From positions 40,356,629 to 40,420,628 of the forward strand of contig CM037787.1 in assembly GCA_021229015.1 (NCBI GenBank): a stretch of DNA of 64,000 nucleotides, in the 5' to 3' direction. The notes beneath the pieces are model-generated. The model did no database searches, was not told the DNA's origin, and was given only the letters and a program-made list of their open reading frames with translations. Source of the DNA: Solen grandis (lineage: Eukaryota; Mollusca; Bivalvia; Adapedonta; Solenidae). Positions 30,601 to 40,519 of this stretch are shown piece by piece (positions within the stretch are counted from its first letter, which is position 1; the number at the start of each line of letters is the position of its first letter). Made by a program: the position numbers and the translations under genes.

Positions 30601-33082
30601 ATTTTCCCCCAAAATTTAATCCAGAACAACAGTTCATTCATTTGAGAACCTTTGTTGACAAGAGTCAGATACAATGCTGTCTCTGTGAAATATGGTACCA
30701 CAAACAATTGCAATGACACACCAAGTCCCATCATCCTGGCCAGTCTGTTCTGAAACTACTAACAAGTGTTGAGTGCCAAGCATATGTGATATAAAAGTAC
30801 CATCTTTGAACACTTTGTTATGTTGTAGCCAGGGATCAAGCCCACCACCAACTAGTTCCAGGGTGGACACTCTAACCACTCAGACAGTGCGACTGCTTTA
30901 TACTTGGAACCATGTGAAATGCATTGACAAATCAAAGGAGAAAACATGAAACTTTTGGCAGCTACAGTTTTAAGAGTTAAGCTTTCAGAAAATGTAGTCA
31001 GTCAGTCTGTGTATACCAAATAACCCACTTCTAAGTTTTATTTACAACAAATCTGTAAATATTCTGTAACTTCATGCAGATCCAACTGTTTTTCCCTAAT
31101 TTCCTATTTCCCCAATGTAAAGAAAAAGGTGATATTTTCCCCCAAAAATATGGTATTAAGGTCCCTTCCGCATCATCTGAAGAAAAAAAAAAAGGGCCAA
31201 ACATTACAACTGATTACCTTCTGCCAATGAATCTATCTGATGTCGTAACTCCAGCTGACTCTCTCTGAAAATTAAGAGAAAATTAATATGTAATTGTTTG
31301 ATGATTAAAAATACACTGCAAATGAAATTGTTCAACAAAAAAAATTATTGCTGCAATATTTATATGCTATAATCAGAGCTGTATGTTTACATTATGTAAT
31401 ATCATATATAAACAAGGCTATTTTGGTTAAAGACAATAAACTTTAACAATATTGGAATTGTTTGCACATTCTTAAACCTAGATACAGGGCTCATGAACTT
31501 ATGAAACCAAGTAAGATCCTCAAGCTGGAATCAAACTCAAGGAACCATCCATATACCAGTCCACGCATCGTTGAATATCCCCAGCTGACTTATTTGTAGC
31601 CGGGTACAGGTATTTGGTGATAAATCAATAGGCAAGAAGACATGTGACTTTATAGCTCAGTTGGTAGAATGCAGAAACAGTATTCCTGAGGCCCTGGGTT
31701 CGAGTCATTGATTTTTTACATATTGAAGTTATTCCGTTTCACTACATGACATCATGTCATGGAGAAACTTTTAAAATGCAACACTCTTTGGCATGGACAC
31801 TTGAGAGTCATGTTAAAAATAAAAGGAATGACTGCGTCCGGCAGCTGTATAAAAGTGGCATTTATGATTGATTTTAAAAACGTGATGCAACCAATAAAAT
31901 TGCATAATTTGACACATACAAGTTCAACCGTAATATCCCATGGCCTATAGATGATCTATCGATCGGCCATGGGTATTCGACAATCCACGGGTCCATTTTG
32001 CTACTCTGTATCCAATGCCATACCCGGTAGACTGGTCACTGCATAAACACCTTGATTGATCACTCAATTTACAAAACATTTAACACTTTAATGATTGTCA
32101 CATCTTTGAAATCTTTTAAAACTCCAAGTTTGCAGTAACATTCCCTTAAAATAATGCAATGAACACTTGCACAACATTTAAGGGAAATTTCTCCATATAA
32201 AATGTCCAACTAAATCACCTAGTGTTTTGCATCTGTCAACACTTGACAGTTTCAGCTTATAGACCAGTGTGAAGTCATGAACCATTAAGCTTCCCCAGAG
32301 TTTTTTCTTTTGTCACATGTGTTTCCTACTGTAAGCAGAAGTGACACACAGGCATCACTTCTATATTGCCTGTCACACTTCTTTCAGCAGGTGACGTGTT
32401 CCAAGGAACATTTTCTGTTTTCAACTGAAGGTCAAGAGGCCCATCTTTATACATTAAAGATAAAAGATATAATTTTAAAATCATCAGTTCTTTTGGTGCC
32501 AAAATATCAAAATATGCAATGAAATTAATCTAGATGTAATATGTTTTAGTTTCAGGTACCAGCACAAATTTTGTGTTCATACAGCTGTATATCTGTATGA
32601 AGTATAATCTACAAAAAAAAGTGATAGCTTGAGAAGCCTCGGATGGCTATTTGATTTGAACGTGTCATATGATTTCGTGTTTACAATTTATAAATGTTGC
32701 ATTCCAGGTTTTTCAAGATAATTTCTGTTTTTGTTTTTTTTATTGTAGCTAAATTCTGTAAAAGCTATTGGATCATTATAACAAGCAGACACGAATGACA
32801 ATTGGCTATTCTTAATCCCAAGTTAAAAGAAAACATTCAATACATAGACAGGAAAATGTTCAACTAAAACACCAAAAGCGTCTGCATGACTAAGATCGGG
32901 GGGAAAATCAACGCCTACAAAAAAGAAGGCAGACAATTATACCTCACTGTTCTTACTCGGTCGTCTATTTCTTCCACGGAAGGCTTCAATAAGTCTATTA
33001 ATCCGTCTGCTATCGCATCTCTACTCGAGTACTCTAATTCTTTTTCTCCTGATAATGGGAGGTTGGCCCTTGTAGCCGACAT
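27555..33082 (-). CDS. SNAPIN: SNAPIN, SNARE-associated protein / BLOC-1 and BORC subunit
   Basis: Snapin is a small coiled-coil protein of the BLOC-1 and BORC complexes that also binds SNAP-25. It acts on endosome/lysosome positioning and synaptic vesicle release at cytosolic membrane faces. Four minus-strand exons (33082-32943, 31264-31218, 30507-30389, 27644-27555) join in phase to 131 residues; human snapin has 136. The variable N-terminus (MSATRANLPLSGEKELEYSS) leads into DAIADGLIDLLKPSVEEID. Diagnostic segments are ESQLELRHQIDSLAE, the near-invariant DLEPYVKKLNNSRRRVMLVN with NILQNVQ, and KETARRKATLD near the C-terminus. The start has A at -3. The gene is convergent with QTRT2, 2.3 kb between stops. 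The last intron is filled by a 69-bp minisatellite and a 1.16-kb repeat element. Identity is very secure. Confidence 0.93.
27666..28821 (+). mobile_element. 1.16-kb non-autonomous element (GCTCGACTATTC type), copy 2
   Basis: Same ends and internal units as the copy at 8834-9833, with one extra internal unit. It sits in SNAPIN intron 3, about 20 bases from the exon 4 acceptor. A stretch at 28340-28450 has several short deletions relative to sister units. Confidence 0.83.
28962..29921 (+). repeat. 69-bp minisatellite in SNAPIN intron 3
   Basis: About 14 copies of a 69-bp unit containing TATCATTTCAACCTTACTG, GTATACAAACAC and ACTTCTATGAAGC. One copy near 29310-29370 and one near 29790 are rearranged or shortened. 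Because 69 is a multiple of three the array holds long ORFs, but they show only the repeat and I do not treat them as genes. Confidence 0.95.
30000..30110 (+). mobile_element. tRNA-like SINE head
   Basis: Contains TTGTAGAGTGTCCGATTTGC and B-box-like GGTCCAGAGTTCGATACCA. It lies in SNAPIN intron 3. Confidence 0.5.
30389..30507 (-). CDS. SNAPIN: SNAPIN coding exon 3
   Basis: Encodes ELRVISDSQNMSVDLEPYVK then KLNNSRRRVMLVNNILQNVQ, the most conserved snapin segment. Acceptor CTGTTTCAG, donor CAG|GTTAGA. Confidence 0.93.
30735..30895 (-). mobile_element. tRNA-like SINE, inverted
   Basis: Contains GTAGCCAGGGATCAAGCCC and CACTCTAACCACTCAGACAG, the inverse of B and A boxes. It lies in SNAPIN intron 2. 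Confidence 0.55.
31218..31264 (-). CDS. SNAPIN: SNAPIN coding exon 2
   Basis: A 47-base exon encoding ESQLELRHQIDSLAE, equivalent to ESQVELREQIDNLA in vertebrates. Acceptor ATTTTCAG, donor GAAG|GTAATC. Confidence 0.9.
31645..31712 (+). mobile_element. tRNA-like SINE head
   Basis: Contains TTTATAGCTCAGTTGGTAGA and GCCCTGGGTTCGAGTC. No acceptor stem or flanking SINE body is evident, and it is in SNAPIN intron 1. Confidence 0.5.
32312..32415. repeat. GTCACCTGCTG palindromic repeat, copy 2
   Basis: Diverged copy with GTGACACACAGGCATCACTT and CAGCAGGTGACGTGTTCC. It lies in SNAPIN intron 1. Confidence 0.65.
32943..33082 (-). CDS. SNAPIN: SNAPIN coding exon 1
   Basis: Encodes residues 1-46, ending DDRVRTV plus two bases of an Arg codon. 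The donor is GAG|GTATAA. The 5' flank (33083-33150) contains several CpGs and no upstream ATG in frame close by. Confidence 0.9.
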
Positions 33083-33479
33083 TTTGTTTACGTTTATAGT
33101 ACAGGAAAGTGCAAGGAATTACCGGAAAGTCGATTAGTTATCGAAATGATAAAATGCCCTTGACAATCGCCAGGTTTAGAATTATTTTAAAGATTGAATA
33201 ATAAAAGTAGAAAACAGAAAAAAAAAATTTATTTCTTTTTTTCAGAGAGCTTTAAAGTCCTTTTTTTATTGTGACCATGTGGCCATGAAGTGATTCAGAT
33301 ATCATGTACCATCGGCAGCTGAAGCAGGTTCTCTTGATGCATATAAGATAGAGACCCTTGCTGAAGTAGTAAATTACGGCAGGACCTTTGTACTAATTTT
33401 ATTTATAGAATATCCCCTGATTACGGTTATTCCTCCTATTACAGATTCATAATAGAAGTTTGGTTGAATAAACGCATGT

Positions 33480-33711
33480 GTTTTGCAGGGGTAGCACAAT
33501 ATGAGAGTCCTGTTGAGCTAAAGGTCAAGATAAATATTAAATCAATTAATTAATTCAAAAAGATACAAAAGCTGTTTAAGCGATATCCTTCGGATAGTAG
33601 AGTCGTAAACATGCAGACAATGTACGACAATGTCCAGAGAGGGTACTACAAACATAAGGAAGAAGAGGAGATGAAGTCCAAGGCATTGGGGGAGGGGCAT
33701 CGTAAGATTTG
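33480..33711 (+). other. Unassigned coding-like island
   Basis: One frame reads QYESPVELKVKINI, one stop, FKKIQKLFKRYPSDSRVVN, MQTMYDNVQRGYYKHKEEEE and MKSKALGEGHRKI before TGA. The composition (charged, helix-like) is less random than its surroundings, but I recognise no family. It could be a decayed transposon gene. A short hairpin using CAGGGTCTCT / AGAGACCCTG follows at 33785-33818. Confidence 0.25.
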
Positions 33712-34309
33712 AAAAAAGGTGGGAGAAGATCAGTTTCTAATTAGAATGCTCAGCTAAAGGTAAGGGACAACGATGGCCTACAACAGGGTCTCTTTAATAC
33801 TATATACAGAGACCCTGCCGACAGAAAAAGGAAGATATGAGGAATATTGTGTCTCGTAATACAATGGTAGAAGTGACTAGGCATAGTTTTTTTTTTTTAA
33901 ACTATGTTTGGTCAAAAGCCGTGAATAATTCAGGGGGACTAAATGCATTGAGGAAATGTGCAGAAAGTTAAATTCTATATAGTTTTGAATAAAAATTTGA
34001 CGAAGTGAATGTAAAATAATAATAATAATAAAAAATAACAGAAGATATCGAAGCTTGGTCAACCAGAGTAGACCCTGTGTATTTTTACGATAAACTTGAA
34101 GTGGAAATAAAGTAAGAGAATGCCGTGAAGATGCAATGAGTGAAAAGAATCATTCGGGTCAGAAAATTTCGATCGTGTGTTAAGACAGGACTTTATGCAG
34201 AGTCCCTGTTTAAGAATACTAGGTTCAATCTTAAACAACCTCATCTATTTCATCTATAATTAAGGGATTCGTTGCCAGTCTATAAAAAGGTTAATGAGAA
34301 AAAGAGATA

Positions 34310-36250
34310 AAATTTATTTCAGACTCAAGAAGGAAGGGAACAACAAGACGAGGGCGGCTTTTCTAAAAATGAAAAATCACATAAAAAAAACAAATTAAAC
34401 TGTCTTATAATAAATACATTGAATATATTTTAGGCCTGGAAGACAACATAGACGACAAAGAAAAGAACAGCTTTAATTCAAAAAAACTTTTCAGCCTTAT
34501 CAAAAACGCCAAGCAGGATGCAACAGGCATTCCCCCACTATTTGACAAAATTTCAGGTTCCATCAAATCAGACAACAGTGAAAAAGCAGATATTTTGAAC
34601 AGACAGTTTCAGTCAGTATTCACTCAGATGACACCTATCTCACTTGCTCAATCTTGCTTCGCAGCTATTCGAAATATTAATACACAAGATTTTTCTTTTT
34701 ACAGGAAGTACCCAATCATGCCTGAAATTACCATAAACATCAGTGGAGTGGAAAAACTTATATCAAATTTAAGACCAGATAAAGCTGCTGGACCAGACAA
34801 CATCAAACCATTAATTTTAAAAAATCTTTGTCAACAAATCTCACCAATCTTGCTAATACTATTCCAAAAGTCTCTTGATACAGGTACCCTCCCCAAGGTA
34901 TGGACATCTGCAAACGTGACCCCTCTATTCAAGAAAGGAAACAAAGAAGATCCAGCAAATTATAGACCAATATCTTTAACATGTATTCTTTGTAAGGTGC
35001 TTGAACATATTGTAGCTTCAAATTTAACAAAGCACTTCAATAAGCATAATATACTTTATGACTTACAGCATGGTTTCAGAGAAAAACGTTCCTGTGAAAC
35101 ACAACTCCTGCAACTTACTGACCAACTAGCGAGAAATCTTGTTAATGGACAACAGACTGATTTAGTTCTTTTAGATTTTAGTAAAGCTTTTGACAAGGTC
35201 AGCCACTTAAAGTTATTGTACAAATTACAGGAACATGGAGTCAACAATTCAACCCTGTTGTGGATAAAATCTTTTCTCATAGGCAGAACACAAAAAGTCG
35301 TTTTGGAGGGAGGATGCTCATCAGAAGTCCCAGTAACATCAGGAGTACCTCAGGGATCTGTACTTGGCCCACTTCTCTTTCTGATATATATAAATGATCT
35401 TCCAGATACCATAACTTCTCAAGTTCGTTTATTTGCAGATGACACTGCCGTTTACCTAGCTATAAACAACAAGTAGGACTGTATTACACTTCAGAAAGAC
35501 CTCGACAAGCTGGTGCAGTGGGAAAAGAAATGGGAAATGGAATTTAATCCCAGTAAATGCATTGTTTTAAATATTACTAAAAAGAAGAAAGTACTTTCCT
35601 TTGATTACAGATTACATGGACAAGCTTTAGAAACAGTGGATAATGCCAAATACTTAGGAGTTACAATATCAAAAGATATCTCTTGGAATAAACATATTGA
35701 CAACATTACTTCTTCTGCTAATAAAACTCTTGGTTTCCTCCACAGAAACATCCAGACAAAGAATAAGGAAGTTAGAGAAGCAGCTTACAAAACATTGGTT
35801 AGACCTCAAGTAGAATATGCCTCTACAGTCTGGAGTCCTCATACACAGACATATATAGATAAAATAGAAAAAGTACAACGCAGAGCAGTCCGATGGGTTA
35901 ATAATAACTATTCTTATTACGACAGTGTCACCAGCATGCAGAAGGAACTTGACTGGCAAACCCTTCAGTACAGACGTGATGTCACCAGACTTCTTATGTT
36001 TTACAAAATAGTAAATAACCTTGTTGCTGTCCCATTACCTGCATATCTTGAAAGACCAGCGAGGATATCCCGCCACTTACACTCTTTATCTTACAGGCAA
36101 ATTCATACTCCAGCTAGCTACTTTAAATATTCCTTTTTTCCTTATACAGTGATACTTTGGAACAGCTTACCAGAAAATATAGTCTCACAAAATGATCTTT
36201 TAGCATTTAAACAAAAGCTCCTCTCGTTTCAGATAGTAGACCGTCCCTGA
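34310..36250 (+). pseudogene. LINE ORF2 with reverse transcriptase domain, frameshift and one stop
   Basis: The reverse transcriptase would copy LINE RNA into the genome by target-primed reverse transcription. From 34595 the frame runs 552 residues with a single internal TAG at 35474-35476; translation continues in the same frame after it. RT motifs in order are DKAAGPDNIKPLILK, TPLFKKGNKEDPANYRPISL, DLVLLDFSKAFDKVSH, SGVPQGSVLGPLLFLIYIND and the catalytic FADD (VRLFADDTAVY), followed by KYLGVTIS and the late region RRAVRWVNNNYSYYDSVTSM. Upstream, the KRDKIYFRLKK segment is out of frame with IKLSYNKYIEYILGLEDNID because of a shift in the A-tract at about 34381-34391. The endonuclease domain is absent. 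The copy looks young because only these two lesions are seen, but it is dead as read. The clade is not fixed by eye. Confidence 0.92.
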
Positions 36251-36408
36251 ATCAACAAAAAGATGTTTTTACCAGATCTTAAACCTAACATATTCACCTT
36301 TTTTTTTCAGAAAATTTTCTCACCCTAACAAATTTTTTATTTTAACAGTTTTATCCTTGCACAGACGCGCACCTGCCAGTAATACCCGAAAGGGGAGTTT
36401 GTGCAGTA

Positions 36409-36436
36409 TAGATAGATAGATAGATAGATAGATAGA
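36409..36436. repeat. (TAGA)n tail of the LINE
   Basis: Seven GATA/TAGA units directly after the LINE 3'UTR. Confidence 0.85.
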
Positions 36437-36570
36437 AGAATGGGAAATGCATATACTGAAAAGAGGGACAGGAAATTTTGGTGTAAATTACAGACCAGTT
36501 AGCTTTGCGTTCATCATTTTTTTTTACGATCAACGATCATATTAGAAATAAGTTTATAAGAAACAAAATG

Positions 36571-36756
36571 CAAGAGCCGTGGTCCAGTGGTAACATATCC
36601 GATTACGGATCCGAAGGTTGTGGGTTCGAACCCCGTTTGAGGCAAGAATTCTTCATGACCTTCCCGGGCGCAAAATACTGGTCCAACCAAGGAACCGTCG
36701 AGAGAGATTAGTATAAGTTGTTGTTTCCCAGTCAACGTAAAATAAATAAGTTAAAA
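36571..36756 (+). mobile_element. tRNA-derived SINE family A, full length
   Basis: A box GTGGTCCAGTGGTAACAT and B box GGTTGTGGGTTCGAACCCC, then CTTCCCGGGCGCAAAATACT and CCCAGTCAACGTAAAATAAA. It is the best preserved copy (about 185 bp). Confidence 0.8.
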
Positions 36757-37149
36757 AAATGCAAGTGCAAGTATGTGATTCACACATAGATACGTTAAAA
36801 CCATCATATATACGTGTTTAGTTCAGCGGCATATTGAATATGCAACCAAAACGAGGTGTGCACATAGTCAAACAGAGGAAATAGAAAAAAGTTCGGCGCA
36901 CAACCAGGAGTGATCAGAACGCCTAAAAACTGAACTAAAAACTGGCAAACATACTGGTAAGTCGGGTATGATTAAGAGTCCATTATTCTTCAGAGTAACC
37001 TACACACACATGTTCTTCGGTCAGGAGAGCAAAATTTGGGTTACAGAGAGATGCAATCTGTGCATACACGATGACGACATTATTACTGCAATTGCATAGA
37101 TACAAAAGGATAAATTACTTAAGATCATTCAATTGTTTACAAAAATACC

Positions 37150-37440
37150 TAACTGCATATTCCGCATATTTTCGTTGTATCCCAGACTTTTCCCCAAAGA
37201 TCTTCCGTAGGTCTCCGTAAACGAATCACGAGTGCTTAAAATTGGTGACGTAGCGACAAACAAGTTATGATTCGGCAACGGTTTATTTCCAACCGTCTTC
37301 GGGAAAAGTCGCCAATGCAAAATGCAATCGTAACTACTCGGCCTTATCCGTCGGTGGTCGGACACAAGGCTCGTCAATCGTTACTACTCGGCCTTATCCG
37401 TCGGTGGTCGTAGAAATGGGCGAGGTGTTCCGAATGTGCA
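37150..37440. promoter_or_regulatory. CpG-rich block with a 30-base direct repeat
   Basis: The block has many CpGs against a CpG-poor background. Two copies of TACTCGGCCTTATCCGTCGG plus TGGTCG lie about 47 bases apart (37337 and 37384). It could be a promoter or part of an unrecognised repeat; no gene is attached. Confidence 0.3.
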
Positions 37441-37867
37441 AAATGTAAACAATGAGAGTATTTTGACATCCATCTAAAATATCAGATTGCGTAATACGAT
37501 CAACGTTGTCAATGCGGTTAACTTTATTATTATTAGCCAACATATATCTGCACATTATATGTACCATTTGTGTTAATGTTTATGGAAATGTTATTTTATA
37601 TTTTCTTTTTTCATTAAATATGAATCACTACGAAATATAATGGCCCTTTAAACTCTTCAAAATAATCACATGGCACGAACGACGACCCTATATACCTGAG
37701 GTCATAACTACCTGGTATTGATGTATGAAGTCCGCACAAACCTAAATATTAGGAAAAAAATATGTTGTTTGTTTCCACTAAAAAAAAGGGGGGGGGGCAG
37801 CGGAAACAATAAACTTTTACGCCTTTGTCAATATTTAGTTAAAACTTATATACGAGATTTACGTCGA

Positions 37868-37990
37868 TTTGGAAACAGGTTCTTACAACTTATATTTTAT
37901 CCCTCTCAACGGGTCCTGGGTTGAACCCGTACTTTGCGATTGGAAAGGTCATGAAAAATCTTCTTCTCCAACGGGGTCGAGTGACATGCA
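37868..37990 (-). mobile_element. SINE family A, inverted partial copy
   Basis: Reads CCTCTCAACGGGTCCTGGGT, GGAAAGGTCATGAAAAATC, ending before the tRNA head. Confidence 0.65.
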
Positions 37991-38214
37991 ATTAGCCTGT
38001 ATGGACGAAATTTCACACTACTGTTTAGTATGCTACCCAACCATCATGGGCGGCCGGGTACCAGACAAAATAACGTTTTTATTAAGGCAAATGCCACCTA
38101 TGCGTCAAACAAGATTATTCTTTTCTGGTCCATATCATAAAACGCTTTTGCAGATTCTGATGAAACTTCTATTTCTTTTTCTTCTTCTTCCTGTTAATAT
38201 GCAAGGCCCACTCA

Positions 38215-38345
38215 TTTGTTTCCTGAGTTTGACCGGTACTTTCAGCCGGGGAATGTCTTTAAAATTTCTTGCCCTTACATGCAGGCTTCGAACTCTAAAC
38301 CTTCGGACCCGCAGTCTTTAACGATACTACTGGTCCACGGCGCTC
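38215..38345 (-). mobile_element. SINE family A, inverted copy with head
   Basis: Contains the inverse of a tRNA-like head: GGCTTCGAACTCTAAACCTT and CTACTGGTCCACGG. Confidence 0.65.
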
Positions 38346-39289
38346 TTCATATAAGTATTCTCGAACCATACTCTGATCACGTGTTGGATACACTTTGTCG
38401 CCAGATGGCTTCAATGTCAAGGTCACTGTTGGTTAAGTACATTTTTTAAAATCTTTATCAGTCATTGTGGTATATCCCTTTTTTTGTATTTGCATAAAGT
38501 TATGTCAAGGACATTGCTTGTATATTTTCTTTATGTCATTGGTGCATTATCCTTACCAGATGAACGTTGAACAATTAATTTTTCCCACAGTAACAAAATC
38601 CCCAAAAAATTTTTTAAGTTCTAAAAATACGTAAATTCATTTTACAGTAGCCTACGTGTCGAAATAACATTCTCAGAGAAATGATATCGTTACATACCGT
38701 ATGTTATATACCGGAGTATACAGAGAGATCAGTGTAACCACAAGACAAATATTGAATTACGAAATCGGTTTTTATATTAATTGTTCGGTTAAGGATAATA
38801 GTTTACAGGACTACGAGTATATGTATTATCACGAGCAATTATAATTTGTAAGCTGCGACATGATGATACGGAACAATTATTTTTAAATAAATCCGGTGAT
38901 GCAGTGGAATTGAAAAATAGACATAAATTAGGAGAGGATTCCGTTATGTTTTGCCACCGTGAATAAAACCCTATTTATTGATTCTTAGACTGAGAGAATC
39001 TGAAGAAAAAAATCTGGAATTGCATTTGTGCCTCACATATTATAGTTTTAACACAGCACTTGCCGCATACCGAAAACAGATTTTTGTTTGAAGTATCTTT
39101 TCTAACGGAATACTTTGTTTCATCAGCTGCACAAGACACATTGAAATGTTATTTGAAGCAACCGCACGCCGCTGGTTCTACCATGTGTCGATTTATGTTC
39201 AAATTCATTCTCATAAAACTTTTACTTTGTATGTTAACTGTGTATGCTCAACTGGTGTTCAGCAAATGTTCCTGTATCTCCATCTTCCC

Positions 39290-39670
39290 GAAACGTGCGG
39301 GACATGAACATATTTTTGTATCACAACACCAGCACGCCGCCATTACCGAGCCACGCCTTCCTGTAATAAAGCCCCGATCTACACATGCGCAAATATGATA
39401 TGTACTAATAATGGATTTATTGTAGTCATGGCGGCGCGTGCCATACGAATTTTAATGAAAAGGGTGGCACTTAGCCAAAGGGAATTTCAACTCACTCTCT
39501 AAGAATGATTAGGGTAATTGTTATATTTAAGTGAAAAAATCTTTACCGAAGGGGAGCAAAGTGTATTTTTTTCACTTTATTCGACTAAGAAATACATGAA
39601 CATAAATTAAATCTGTTTATGACAGATATCATTAAACTTAAATAGCCGCCATTATGGACCAGGGACATGC
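39290..39670. promoter_or_regulatory. YY1/NRF1-like motif cluster
   Basis: Contains ATGCGCAAAT (NRF1-like), GTCATGGCGGCGCG and AGCCGCCATTATGG (YY1-like on both strands) and CACGCCGCCATTACC. Such clusters mark many metazoan promoters. A short ORF (MAARAIRILMKRVALSQREF) begins at the first ATGGCGGC but soon stops, without a good donor. Confidence 0.3.
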
Positions 39671-40364
39671 ATGCAGTGCCGAACGGTAATGAACTCTAAA
39701 AATATGAAAGGAATAAAATGAAATGAATTTAATCAAAAACTTATCCAGGAATAAGCTGTTACAATCACCGCCTCTCATTTTCTGTAAAGAAACTTTCTGT
39801 ACCATTATTTTAACATAATATTTAAGTACCGTATTAGCTCTACCCCCTTCATCATTAAACCATTACAATTCAACAGACGGCTTAAAACTTGAGCACAATA
39901 TCCAGTTTTTGTACACACGAGTACGTTAAGCAGTGTAAAGTTTCAGTCTTGACCTGTTGTGATTTCCGACTGTATTAAATATGTTTTTGAATAGAGTACA
40001 TCAGTAGAAATAAATAGATACAAAAAATAACAGACTGAATGTAATAGGAAAATAATTGCATGGTGTGTGTATGGGTTTTTGCTAATGCAAACACAGGTCA
40101 CAGATTTAAGCTTAATATCAAAACATATGAATATATACGTAAATGTATTTGTTTTAAAGATTTGCTTAAATCTAGTTCATATACTCAACAAAACTACGGA
40201 ACGGGAGCCTGTGATTAATTTTCACTCCAAATGTTCAACAAAAATCTAAATAATAATCTTGGTTTAAAAAAAAATGTGACAAAAATGGGTGACCTGTAAA
40301 ACATCAAAATGTATAATAAACATTATCAGTGCAGGTATGAAGGAAGCATTTCATAGCCTTCGTA

Positions 40365-40515
40365 CCTCCGTGGTCAAGTGGTTTAATGTCACTTGTCATT
40401 TCACCGCCCTGGGTTCGAGTCCCGGTTCGGTCACTCGGGGGACTCCACCATTTAGCTTGCCGTAGGTCTGGTGCCCTATGTGCGCTCGGGGTCTTCCTTC
40501 AATTGTAAATTAGCT
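40365..40515 (+). mobile_element. tRNA-derived SINE family D
   Basis: Head CCTCCGTGGTCAAGTGGTTT and B box CTGGGTTCGAGTCCCGG, then GGACTCCACCATTTAGC and CTATGTGCGCTCGGGGTC. The acceptor-stem pairing expected of a real tRNA is absent. Confidence 0.7.
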
Positions 40516-40519
40516 CGAC

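Larger units (their letters stand above)
34280..36440 (+). mobile_element. 5'-truncated non-LTR retrotransposon (jockey-superfamily type LINE)
   Basis: The element keeps the end of a linker (KRDKIYFRLKKEG at about 34320), the whole RT domain and the C-terminal region. No endonuclease is found upstream. After the stop at 36250 the 3'UTR ends in a (TAGA)n tract at about 36409-36436, as in LINEs whose tails are short tandem repeats. No clear target duplication. Confidence 0.9.

Noticed and set aside
31645..31712. tRNA gene
   Set aside because: It has good A- and B-box-like strings but no pairing acceptor or anticodon stem; called a SINE head instead.
32886..33137. Plus-strand 83-codon ORF
   Set aside because: It is antisense to SNAPIN coding exon 1, whose minus-strand reading matches the family.
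36571..36650. tRNA gene
   Set aside because: A and B boxes are present, but the acceptor stem does not pair, and the sequence continues into a SINE body seen elsewhere in the window.
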